This document shows positions 1-5,928 of a stretch of 6,313 bases of DNA, piece by piece. The stretch comes from Planctomycetota bacterium. Lineage in GTDB: Bacteria > Planctomycetota > JAJSAM01. The stretch spans positions 1 through 6,313 of the forward strand of contig JAOZQC010000018.1 of NCBI GenBank assembly GCA_029932425.1, written 5' to 3'. Below the pieces are notes generated by a model that worked only from the letters and a program-made list of their open reading frames with translations, made no database searches and was not told the DNA's origin. The translations under genes were made by a program, and so were the position numbers. The first letter of the stretch is position 1; each line of letters starts with the position of its first letter.

Positions 1-840
1 GAGGGCCTCCAGGCTCGAGACGCAGCCCTCCAGCGTGGCCTTGGCCTCGGCGAGATCCGCCGCCTCGAGCTGCGCGAGCGCGTGCTTCTCGCAGTCGATC
101 ACGCTCTGGAGATCCGCGAGGAGGACCTCCTCCGCGGGCCCCACGAAGGCGTTGCGGGTGATGACGGTGCCGAGGGCCAGGAAGCCCTTGGGGGGGAGGT
201 TGTTGACTCCCGCCCCCGGCACGAACTCCCGGGGGACGGAGTCGAGGGGGAACATGTCCACGTGGATCCAATCGGTCGCGCCCTCGGGCAGGCAGGAGAC
301 ACTCACCGCTTGATCCACCACGTCCACCGCCAGACGCACGGAGTTCCCCGTGACCGGAACGCTCTTTCCCGTGCCGTTCTTGCTGTAGGCGAAAACGTTC
401 AGGTTGCCGGGGGAGGCGTACTGCACGCCGGCCCCGTAGAAGTAGCTGGGGACGGTTCCCGGATTGAACGGCGCATCCAGCTCGGCGGCGCCGAAAGCCC
501 TGGAGCCGACGAGGTCGCTCGAACGGCCGGGATCGAACAGGAACTCAACCTCGATGCCCCCCGTCTCGTTCCGGATCATCCCCGGGAACTGGATGTACCC
601 GAACCCTCCATCCTCCTTCCCGGTGAAGGCGAGGACCCTCTCCCCCGTGTCCCACCAGGAGTGTCGGACGATCAATTTCACATCCATGCGCAGGCCGTAC
701 CTCTTCCCGGGCTTCTTACCCTTGGCTCGCCAGTCGAACTTCGTCTCCCGGGAGAATTTCCCCCCCGTGTGGTTCGCCGACGACGGGATCGCGAAGAGAA
801 GGACCAGGAAGAGGCCGAGGATCTCGAGGGTTCGCCGCAT
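1..840 (-). CDS. Secreted protein of unknown function (3' end outside window)
   Basis: I do not recognise the family. The reading frame is open without a stop from the ATG at 840 to the window edge, giving 280 visible residues; the C-terminus is missing. The start is well supported by AAGGAGG five bases upstream. Residues 1-22 form a Sec signal peptide: two arginines, a hydrophobic core, and a likely cleavage after SSA. The mature part up to about residue 235 is rich in alternating hydrophobic/polar segments and in G, F, Y and V (for example GYIQFPGMIRN at 81-91 and YFYGAGVQYASPGNLNVFAY at 133-152), which suggests a beta-sandwich fold, possibly lectin- or adhesin-like; that is inference only. 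Residues 236-280 look like an amphipathic helix with Cys250 and Cys273; a third cysteine is at 183. The protein is probably exported. It lies 88 nt after the TPR gene on the same strand, so it may be co-transcribed with it or use its own promoter. Confidence 0.85.
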   Translation of the reverse strand, partial: MRRTLEILGLFLVLLFAIPSSANHTGGKFSRETKFDWRAKGKKPGKRYGLRMDVKLIVRHSWWDTGERVLAFTGKEDGGFGYIQFPGMIRNETGGIEVEFLFDPGRSSDLVGSRAFGAAELDAPFNPGTVPSYFYGAGVQYASPGNLNVFAYSKNGTGKSVPVTGNSVRLAVDVVDQAVSVSCLPEGATDWIHVDMFPLDSVPREFVPGAGVNNLPPKGFLALGTVITRNAFVGPAEEVLLADLQSVIDCEKHALAQLEAADLAEAKATLEGCVSSLEAL

Positions 841-845
841 CGCAT

Positions 846-852
846 CCTCCTT
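846..852 (-). promoter_or_regulatory. Shine-Dalgarno site of the secreted-protein gene
   Basis: AAGGAGG on the minus strand, five bases before the ATG at 840. It fixes that ATG as the start; a second ATG at 845-843 is out of frame. Confidence 0.8.
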
Positions 853-875
853 CCGGGAAGCCCTACCCCGAAACC

Positions 876-903
876 AGCATAGGATCCGGGCGAGGAGATG
901 CAA
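876..903 (-). promoter_or_regulatory. Weak sigma70-like promoter candidate before the secreted-protein gene
   Basis: In the 88-nt gap between the TPR stop and the next ATG, the minus strand reads TTGCAT (903-898), a 16-nt spacer, then TATGCT (881-876). This matches the -35 consensus at 3 of 6 and the -10 consensus at 4 of 6. The implied transcript start would lie about 30 nt before the ATG. The match could be chance. I saw no clear hairpin-plus-T-run terminator in this gap, so read-through from the upstream operon is equally possible. Confidence 0.25.
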
Positions 904-928
904 GTCTGGACCCGGCCCCCGGAGTCTC

Positions 929-2512
929 CTACCGCGGCAGGCGCGAGAGGAGCTCCCGCGCGGCCGCCAGGTCGGGCTTCAGCGCGAGCGCGCGCCGGCA
1001 GTGCCGCCGCGCCTCCTCCACGCGGTCCCGGCGGGCGGCCAGCTCCGCCAGGGCCAGGTGGGCGAAGGGATTCGAGGGGGCCGCCTTCTCGAGACGCCGG
1101 GCCACCGCCTCCGCCTCCTCGTACCGGCCTCGTCTCGTATGGTCCTCCAGGAGATGGATGAGGGCGCCGGGATGGTCCGGCGACGCCTCGAGCACTTTCC
1201 GGAGCTCCGCCCGGCCCTCCTCCCCGCGCCCGGCCGTGAGGAGCGCCGCCCCCAGCCGCGTGCGCACCTCGGGATCGTCCCGGGTCCGGAGGGCGGCACG
1301 GAATTCCTCCGCCGCCTCGTCGTACCTTCCCCGGCTCACCAGGAGGTCCGCGAGCATGCCGTGGAGGATCGGCTCCCCGGGCGCTTCCCGGATCGCCCCG
1401 CGGAGCGTCTCCTCCGCCTTCCCGGCCCGGTACACGAGGAGGAGGTTCTTCACCACCCGGCCCATGCACTCCGCCAGGAGCTTGCCGATCCTCCGGTTCC
1501 GGGGATCCCGGCGGCGGTTCGCGAGGAGCGCGGGGACGGCCTTCTCGGGATGTCCCTGGTCCAGGTGGAACTCGGCGAGCTTGGCCACGGAGTCCGGATC
1601 ACCCGGATTGTGGGAGGCGGCGAGGGCGAGAAGCCTCTCCTCCCACTCCAGGTTGCCCGCCTCCTTCGCCAGCGTCGCCTGCTTCAGGAGGACGGAGCTC
1701 GCGTGGGAGAGCAGGGTCAGTTCGTCCACGAGGGGATCGGCGGGAGGGGAGTACCGGGGGCACCGCACCGCGGCGGCGAGCTGCCGCTTCGCCTCCTCGG
1801 GGTCCCCGAGCCTCTCGACCACGTTCCCGAGGAGGCGGTGGGCCAGTCCGAAGCGGGGCGCCGAGCGCACGACCCCCCAGAGGAGGTCCCGCGCTTCTCG
1901 GAGTCGGCCCCCGTTCATGAGGATCCGCGCCCGGGCCGCCGCGGCGTGCGCCGCCACGGGGATCCTCCGGCTCGGCCGGCCGCGGGCGGGATCGCCGTCC
2001 TCCGCCGTGATCTCCTCCGCCTTCACGAAGGCCGCCGCCGCCCCCTCGAAGTCGGCAGCCTTGTACCGGGCGTCCCCCAGCCGGTACCAGGCGAGGGCGT
2101 GCCGGGGGGCGATCCGCACGACCCGTTCCAGCAGCCGGACCACGGGCGTGACCTCTCCGCGTTCCGCGAGGAGGAGGGCGCGGAGGTAGGGCCAGCGCTC
2201 ATCGCCGCCGTCGAGCTCCTCCGCCCGCCGGTAGCAGGCCCGCGCCCGGCCGTAGAAGAGGTTCGCGTGGTACACCATGCCCAGCCGGCCCACCGCCCCC
2301 GCGGACCAGGGCCGGGCCCGGGCCGCACCGTCCGCCCTCGCCACCTCCTCCGCCAGGGCGGGGGAGAGCTTTCCGGGGTCCGGGGGGCGCGGGAGGCGGG
2401 CGGCCCCCGCACTCCGGATCCAGGCGGACACGCCGACCCAGGTTCCGGCCCCCAGGAGGAGCGCCGCCCCCAGGAGGAACCCGAGACGCCGGGGGCCCGG
2501 ACGCCGCGCCAC
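929..2512 (-). CDS. Membrane-anchored tetratricopeptide-repeat protein
   Basis: A 527-residue protein. I chose the GTG at 2512 because AAGGAG lies eight bases upstream, because it overlaps the preceding stop by one base (TAGTG), and because it gives a clean N-terminus: MARRPGPRRLG followed by a hydrophobic stretch at about 11-31, a signal anchor or uncleaved signal peptide. An in-frame ATG at 2548 would add 12 charged residues and has no good ribosome site. After a proline-rich linker (40-50) the protein is built of helical repeats with TPR signatures: repeats at roughly 74-100, 107-135, 140-167, 190-218, 222-250, 305-333, 380-408, 414-442, 448-475 and 482-512, such as ALAWYRLGDARYKAADFEGA (139-158) and YDEAAEEFRAALRT (397-410). 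TPRs are protein-interaction scaffolds; no catalytic motif is visible. With one N-terminal anchor the repeats should lie outside the cytoplasm. It is the last gene of the coupled trio, and I infer a docking or assembly role for its neighbours. Confidence 0.88.
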   Translation of the reverse strand: MARRPGPRRLGFLLGAALLLGAGTWVGVSAWIRSAGAARLPRPPDPGKLSPALAEEVARADGAARARPWSAGAVGRLGMVYHANLFYGRARACYRRAEELDGGDERWPYLRALLLAERGEVTPVVRLLERVVRIAPRHALAWYRLGDARYKAADFEGAAAAFVKAEEITAEDGDPARGRPSRRIPVAAHAAAARARILMNGGRLREARDLLWGVVRSAPRFGLAHRLLGNVVERLGDPEEAKRQLAAAVRCPRYSPPADPLVDELTLLSHASSVLLKQATLAKEAGNLEWEERLLALAASHNPGDPDSVAKLAEFHLDQGHPEKAVPALLANRRRDPRNRRIGKLLAECMGRVVKNLLLVYRAGKAEETLRGAIREAPGEPILHGMLADLLVSRGRYDEAAEEFRAALRTRDDPEVRTRLGAALLTAGRGEEGRAELRKVLEASPDHPGALIHLLEDHTRRGRYEEAEAVARRLEKAAPSNPFAHLALAELAARRDRVEEARRHCRRALALKPDLAAARELLSRLPR

Positions 2513-3915
2513 TACCTCTTCTCCTTCCCGCCGTTCTTCCCGGGCCATCGGCTCAGCCAGAGGGTGATCCGGGCCACCCGGTCGTACGGCGGAAAGACGT
2601 GCATGCCCCCCGTCACGAAGTCCAGGTCGCCGTCTCCGTCGAAGTCCCCGCTGTCCAGGGCCAGGAGGTGCGTGGGGGCGCTCGCGAGGTCCCGGCGGGC
2701 GAAGCGCATCGTCCCGTCGTTCTCGAGCCAGATCATGCTCTTGGCCTCCGGGTCGGTCCAGAGGTTGAAGCAGCTCGTGACGAGGAGGTCGAGGTCCCCG
2801 TCCCCGTCCACGTCCGCCGGCCGGCAGCTCGTGGCGCCCCGGTAGTCGGCGATGCGGAGGAACGTGAAGCGGAAGCCTCCCTCGTTCCGGAGCCATTGCA
2901 CGCCGTGCCACGGGCGCGGCCGGGGAGGGATGTAGTCGAAGGCGTCGCCGTTCACGTAGAGGATGTCCGGGTCGCCGTCCCGGTCGAAATCGGAGATCGT
3001 GATGCCGCTCGATCCGAAATCCTCGTTGCTGGAGCCGTAGACCAGGTGCGGCGTGAAGCGGCCCCGCCCGTCGTTCTCGAAGACGTAGATCTCCTCCCAC
3101 TCCTGGCTCACCAGCGTGACCAGGTCGAGGTCCCCGTCGCCGTCCATGTCCACCACCGCGCAGTGGATGGGCCCGGAGCGGGTCTGGAGCATGTGGCTCT
3201 CGAACTCGAAGTCCCCCTGGTTCTCCATCCACCGGGTTTCACCGTCGTCGTACCCGAACTGGGCGACCCCGAGATCGAGATCGCCGTCCCCGTCCAGGTC
3301 CCCCGCTTCCACGTCCGAGACCCGGGCGATCTTCTCGATGATCTTCCGGTTCGTGAACTTCATGGCGCCGTCGTTCTCGAGGATCACCACGGAGCCGATC
3401 CGGTCGTTGTTCGGAGGGAGGATCCCCAGGCTGGCCACCAGGAGGTCCAGGTCCCCGTCCCCGTCCACGTCCGCGGCCGCGGCATGGGCCGGCGCCGCCA
3501 CCGGCTCCCCCAGGGGGTGCTCCTCAAAGGTCCCCCGCGGGGCCTGCCGGATCCAGCTCACCCGGTTCGTCTGGGCATCGCACACCACCACGTCGAGGAG
3601 CCCGTCCCGGTCCAGGTCCACGGCCAGGACGTGGGTGACCAGGGGCCAGTGCCCGGTCCCGCGGCCCGCGGGATCGCCGATGGGCCGGGGTGAGAGGAAG
3701 TCGATCTTCGGCCTCCGGGGCAGCGAGAAGTCCGGCGCGTCCTCCAGGCCCGTCCGGCGGGGACCGGCCCGGGTGACGAGCATCCGGACCGCCTCCCCGA
3801 ACGAGAGGCCCGTGCGGTGGGCGTGGTAGGCCACGACCCCCGCGGGGATCGCCACCAGGACCAGGATGACGAGGATCGCGGCGGTGAGACGCGTCCGTGC
3901 TCGGCTCTTCTTCAA
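2512..3915 (-). CDS. Membrane-anchored FG-GAP/VCBS repeat protein (predicted seven-bladed beta-propeller)
   Basis: A 467-residue protein starting at TTG, chosen because GGGAG lies six bases upstream, the codon sits 14 nt after the previous stop, and it gives a typical signal anchor: MKKSRARTRLT then a hydrophobic helix at about 11-30. Seven calcium-loop motifs follow at 100-108, 149-157, 206-214, 256-264, 309-317, 368-376 and 424-432, mostly D-x-D-G-D-G-D-L-D; the first (DLDRDGLLD) and fifth (DFDRDGDPD) are degenerate. Between loops recur strands of the type WLENDG, VFENDG and WMENQG. Repeat spacing of 49-59 residues and the count of seven fit a complete FG-GAP/VCBS propeller, as in integrin-alpha-like and CRTAC1-like proteins. 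It has no ASPIC/UnbV domain and no haem motif. The propeller should be outside the cytoplasm, where calcium is available. The role is likely protein or ligand binding; enzymatic activity cannot be shown. Confidence 0.9.
   Translation of the reverse strand: MKKSRARTRLTAAILVILVLVAIPAGVVAYHAHRTGLSFGEAVRMLVTRAGPRRTGLEDAPDFSLPRRPKIDFLSPRPIGDPAGRGTGHWPLVTHVLAVDLDRDGLLDVVVCDAQTNRVSWIRQAPRGTFEEHPLGEPVAAPAHAAAADVDGDGDLDLLVASLGILPPNNDRIGSVVILENDGAMKFTNRKIIEKIARVSDVEAGDLDGDGDLDLGVAQFGYDDGETRWMENQGDFEFESHMLQTRSGPIHCAVVDMDGDGDLDLVTLVSQEWEEIYVFENDGRGRFTPHLVYGSSNEDFGSSGITISDFDRDGDPDILYVNGDAFDYIPPRPRPWHGVQWLRNEGGFRFTFLRIADYRGATSCRPADVDGDGDLDLLVTSCFNLWTDPEAKSMIWLENDGTMRFARRDLASAPTHLLALDSGDFDGDGDLDFVTGGMHVFPPYDRVARITLWLSRWPGKNGGKEKR
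2521..2526 (-). promoter_or_regulatory. Shine-Dalgarno site deciding the GTG start of the TPR gene
   Basis: AAGGAG on the minus strand, eight bases before the GTG at 2512, and lying inside the last codons of the FG-GAP gene. Together with the TAGTG overlap it favours the GTG over the ATG at 2548, which is preceded by CTGGCTGAGCCG, a poor ribosome site. Confidence 0.7.
2620..3618 (-). repeat. Seven degenerate DNA repeats encoding the calcium loops
   Basis: Near-identical 27-nt units encode the D-x-D-G-D-G-D-L-D loops at 3592-3618, 3445-3471, 3274-3300, 3124-3150, 2965-2991, 2788-2814 and 2620-2646. On the plus strand they read as variants of GTCGAGGTCCCCGTCCCC. They are protein-driven repeats within one gene, not a mobile or CRISPR structure. 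The units at 3592 and 2965 are the most diverged. Confidence 0.85.
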
Positions 3916-3921
3916 GGGGAT

Positions 3922-3926
3922 CTCCC
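3922..3926 (-). promoter_or_regulatory. Shine-Dalgarno site supporting the TTG start of the FG-GAP gene
   Basis: GGGAG on the minus strand, six bases before the TTG at 3915, within the 14-nt gap after the TGA of the cupredoxin gene. No ATG or GTG at a comparable position gives the same lysine/arginine-rich N-terminus, so the TTG is the best start. Confidence 0.6.
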
Positions 3927-3929
3927 GGT

Positions 3930-5855
3930 TCAGTTGGTGAAGAATACGAGGAGCCACGCGGAGACCGCCAGAAGCGCGAGGGAGAGGGGCGCCGCCCCCC
4001 GCACCGCGGCCCGGTCGTCTCCCGCGAGCTCCCGCCACGCCCGGTGGGCGTGGCGGAGGGCGAGCGCCGCCCCCGCCAGGACGGCCGCCGCCTGCAGGAG
4101 AGGGATGCCCGCCGGCCAGATCTGGCGCCAGGGGGTGTTCGCGGCGCCGAGGAGGTTCCATCCCCACCCGAAGGGGTCGGAGAGGGACTGCACCACGAAG
4201 GTGAAGTTCACGAGGAGCATGGGGATGACGAAGGCGATCCAGACGAAGAGCCCCAGCGGGACGAGGGCCCCCGCGCAGGCCCGGAAGGCCGATCCGGGCG
4301 CCGCCTCGAGGCCGGCCAGACGGCGCCCGGCCCGGGAGATCCCGTAGACCAGGGCGGGGACGGCGGCGAGGGCGGCCGTCCAGAGGACCGCCGACCAGGC
4401 CGCGAAGCCCGCCCAGTTCCCCTTGTCGAGGATGTTCACTAGGTCCCGCACTCCGGCCCAGGGGCCGAGATAGAGCACGCAGTAGGCCACGGCGAGCACG
4501 AACATCACGATGGAGAGCCAGGCCTCGCCCGCGTCGCGGACCCCTCGTTCGGCGGCGAACGGCCTCCAGTAGAGCCCCACGTTGTCGGAGGGGCACGTCT
4601 TCACGCACTCCAGGCAGAGGCCGCAGTCGTTGTTCTCCCGGATCTCCTCCACGCAGAGCCCGTACGGGCAGCCGTACCCCCGGGAGTTCCCGGCGAGGCA
4701 GGGCTTCGCGCGGCAGCGGGCGCAGACCTCGGCGCTCCGCCGGCGGAGGGCGAGCTTCCCGGTGGTCCCGTAGAGACCCACGAAGGCGTGGATGGGGCAG
4801 AGGAACCGGCAGAAGGCCCGGCGCTCGAAGACGAGGGCGAGCGCGGCGGAGAGGAGCACCAGGCCCGCGAGGACCCAGCCCGTGACCCGGGGCACGGCCA
4901 CCAGGGCCGCGGTGAAGGTCCCGAGGACGAGGAAGGCGAGGGTCCGGGGCCAGGCGTGGTCGAGGAACCGCGGCCAGGGGAGACCGAGCCCGAGAGCCGG
5001 GCGGCCCCGGCCGCGCGCCCGCTGGAGCGATTCGCCGAGCAGGGGAAGAGGGCACACCAGGCACCAGACGCGGCCTCCCAGGGGGGTGAACACCACCACG
5101 AGGAGGAAGAGCCACACCACCCAGAGGAGCATCACCCCGAGGTTCCGGCCGGACATCTGGGTGCCGAAGAGGGTGGTGAGGATCACCACGTAGAGGAGGA
5201 CCGCGGCGGGGACCACGAGCAGGAGCTGGGCGCCGGGGCGGCGGGCGAAGCGCAGGAGCCGGGGCCACCGCGCGAAGAGGTCCGTGGCCCCGGGGGGGGA
5301 GGAAGGCGGAAGGCCCGAGGAGCGGCGCCGGCGGAGGCGGAGCAGACCCACCGTGGGAATCCCCAGGAGGAGCCCGAGAGCGGCGGCGAGGAGGCGGTTG
5401 GGCCCGATCACCAGGGCCCCCTGCTCGAAGGCGTGCATCGGCCCGCACCACACGTGGCAGCGGTAGTCGAAGCGGGAGTAGAGAGGGGAGAGAAGGCCGG
5501 GCGGGTCCGCGGTGAAGACGACCTCCCGGACCCTCCGGGAGCCGGCGTTCGGGTGGAGGGCGGAGAGGAGATCCACCTCGTCCCCGCCCGGGAGGATCTT
5601 GGCGTCGAGATCGAACTCCTGCAGGAAGAAGCTGTGGGCGGTGTCCCGGGAGGAGAAGGTGAGGTGCACCCGGTCCCCCCGGTTCACCCGGATGACCCCC
5701 GGCTCCTTCCCGTAACGGAAGGACTCCACGTGGAAGTACCGGTCGCGCGGGGGCGCGGCGGTGAACCCCACCGCGACCGCCGGCACCGCGGCGAAGAGGA
5801 GGAGCAGGAGAAGGTCGAGAACGACCTCGCGCCCGCGGTTCCGCTCCAGGCCCAT
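3930..5855 (-). CDS. CuA-type cupredoxin fused to a polytopic 4Fe-4S membrane protein
   Basis: A 641-residue predicted electron-transfer protein. Helix 12-32 is followed by an outward cupredoxin domain (about 38-150) with a CuA-like site: His74 in AHSFFLQ, then Cys133, Cys137 and His141 in CHVWCGPMHAFE. The position usually held by the CuA methionine (three after the His) is Glu144. Next come membrane helices at roughly 154-172, 208-230, 240-258, 303-322 and 326-343, with Cys-Pro motifs after the fourth and sixth (CLVCP 265-269; CRFLCP 349-354), as in the NapH/NosR/CcoG group. A ferredoxin-like segment has Cys378, 381, 386 and 396, then Cys411, 414, 417 and 421 (CGLCLECVKTCP), enough for two 4Fe-4S clusters. 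Helices at about 446-464, 484-504, 526-549, 582-600 and 622-640 complete it. Arginine-rich loops place the clusters in the cytoplasm and the copper site outside. A quinol-oxidising or ferredoxin-linked role is inference. The ribosome site is weak (CTGGGG). It is the first gene of the trio. Confidence 0.88.
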   Translation of the reverse strand: MGLERNRGREVVLDLLLLLLFAAVPAVAVGFTAAPPRDRYFHVESFRYGKEPGVIRVNRGDRVHLTFSSRDTAHSFFLQEFDLDAKILPGGDEVDLLSALHPNAGSRRVREVVFTADPPGLLSPLYSRFDYRCHVWCGPMHAFEQGALVIGPNRLLAAALGLLLGIPTVGLLRLRRRRSSGLPPSSPPGATDLFARWPRLLRFARRPGAQLLLVVPAAVLLYVVILTTLFGTQMSGRNLGVMLLWVVWLFLLVVVFTPLGGRVWCLVCPLPLLGESLQRARGRGRPALGLGLPWPRFLDHAWPRTLAFLVLGTFTAALVAVPRVTGWVLAGLVLLSAALALVFERRAFCRFLCPIHAFVGLYGTTGKLALRRRSAEVCARCRAKPCLAGNSRGYGCPYGLCVEEIRENNDCGLCLECVKTCPSDNVGLYWRPFAAERGVRDAGEAWLSIVMFVLAVAYCVLYLGPWAGVRDLVNILDKGNWAGFAAWSAVLWTAALAAVPALVYGISRAGRRLAGLEAAPGSAFRACAGALVPLGLFVWIAFVIPMLLVNFTFVVQSLSDPFGWGWNLLGAANTPWRQIWPAGIPLLQAAAVLAGAALALRHAHRAWRELAGDDRAAVRGAAPLSLALLAVSAWLLVFFTN

Positions 5856-5864
5856 GGCCCCAGG

Positions 5865-5900
5865 GTAAGTTACATACGGAGGCGGGAGTAATTTGTAACC
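5865..5900 (-). promoter_or_regulatory. AT-rich inverted repeat, likely promoter/operator of the cupredoxin operon
   Basis: This patch is strikingly AT-rich against its surroundings. It holds an inverted repeat, GTTACATA (5869-5876) and TTTGTAAC (5892-5899), eight-base arms with one mismatch and a 15-nt spacer. A smaller palindrome, GTAAGTTAC (5865-5873), overlaps the proximal arm. On the minus strand a poor -35/-10 pair can be drawn (TTACAA, 16 nt, TATGTA, each 3 of 6), which would put the transcript start within about 10 nt of the ATG. The arms may bind a dimeric regulator; they do not match the FNR (TTGAT-N4-ATCAA) or CRP consensus. I cannot name the regulator. Confidence 0.4.
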
Positions 5901-5928
5901 TTCGCCCGCCGCTCCGCCGCCCGCGCCC

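Noticed and set aside
841..928. Possible intrinsic terminator after the TPR gene
   Set aside because: GC-rich stretches near 908-925 do not form a convincing stem, and no T-run follows on the minus strand.
464..2845. Very long open frame on the plus strand opposite the TPR, FG-GAP and secreted-protein genes
   Set aside because: The translation is low-complexity, rich in R, P, G and S, without domains, and lies opposite well-supported genes. Long antisense frames are expected at this GC content.
2549..3232. N-terminal extension of the TPR reading frame upstream of 2548
   Set aside because: This part overlaps the FG-GAP coding region in another frame and is arginine/proline/glycine-rich with no helix or repeat pattern; the real protein begins at the GTG at 2512.
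2620..3618. Regularly spaced near-identical short repeats resembling a CRISPR array
   Set aside because: Repeats encode calcium loops in one continuous frame, spacing varies and the spacers are coding.
2599..3693. Plus-strand open frame with repeated V-P-V-P-V-x-V motifs
   Set aside because: The repeats are the reverse complement of the calcium-loop codons of the FG-GAP gene; no independent ribosome site or protein signature.
3916..5451. N-terminal extension of the FG-GAP reading frame upstream of the TTG
   Set aside because: It lies inside the cupredoxin/iron-sulfur gene in another frame and is R/P/G/A-rich low complexity. The membrane anchor and ribosome site mark the TTG at 3915 as the start.
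3930..5855. Assignment of the cupredoxin/iron-sulfur protein as NosR, NapH or a cytochrome oxidase subunit II
   Set aside because: It lacks the FMN-binding domain of NosR, is much longer than NapH, and has no oxidase subunit I nearby; only the separate domains resemble these families, so no gene symbol was given.
5870..5875. ATGTAA minimal start-stop in the leader of the cupredoxin gene
   Set aside because: No ribosome site precedes it, and it falls within the inverted repeat/promoter patch; a regulatory role would be speculation.
4788..5891. Plus-strand open frame rich in E, G, P and H opposite the cupredoxin gene
   Set aside because: Antisense shadow: the composition mirrors the leucine/alanine-rich membrane helices of the real gene.
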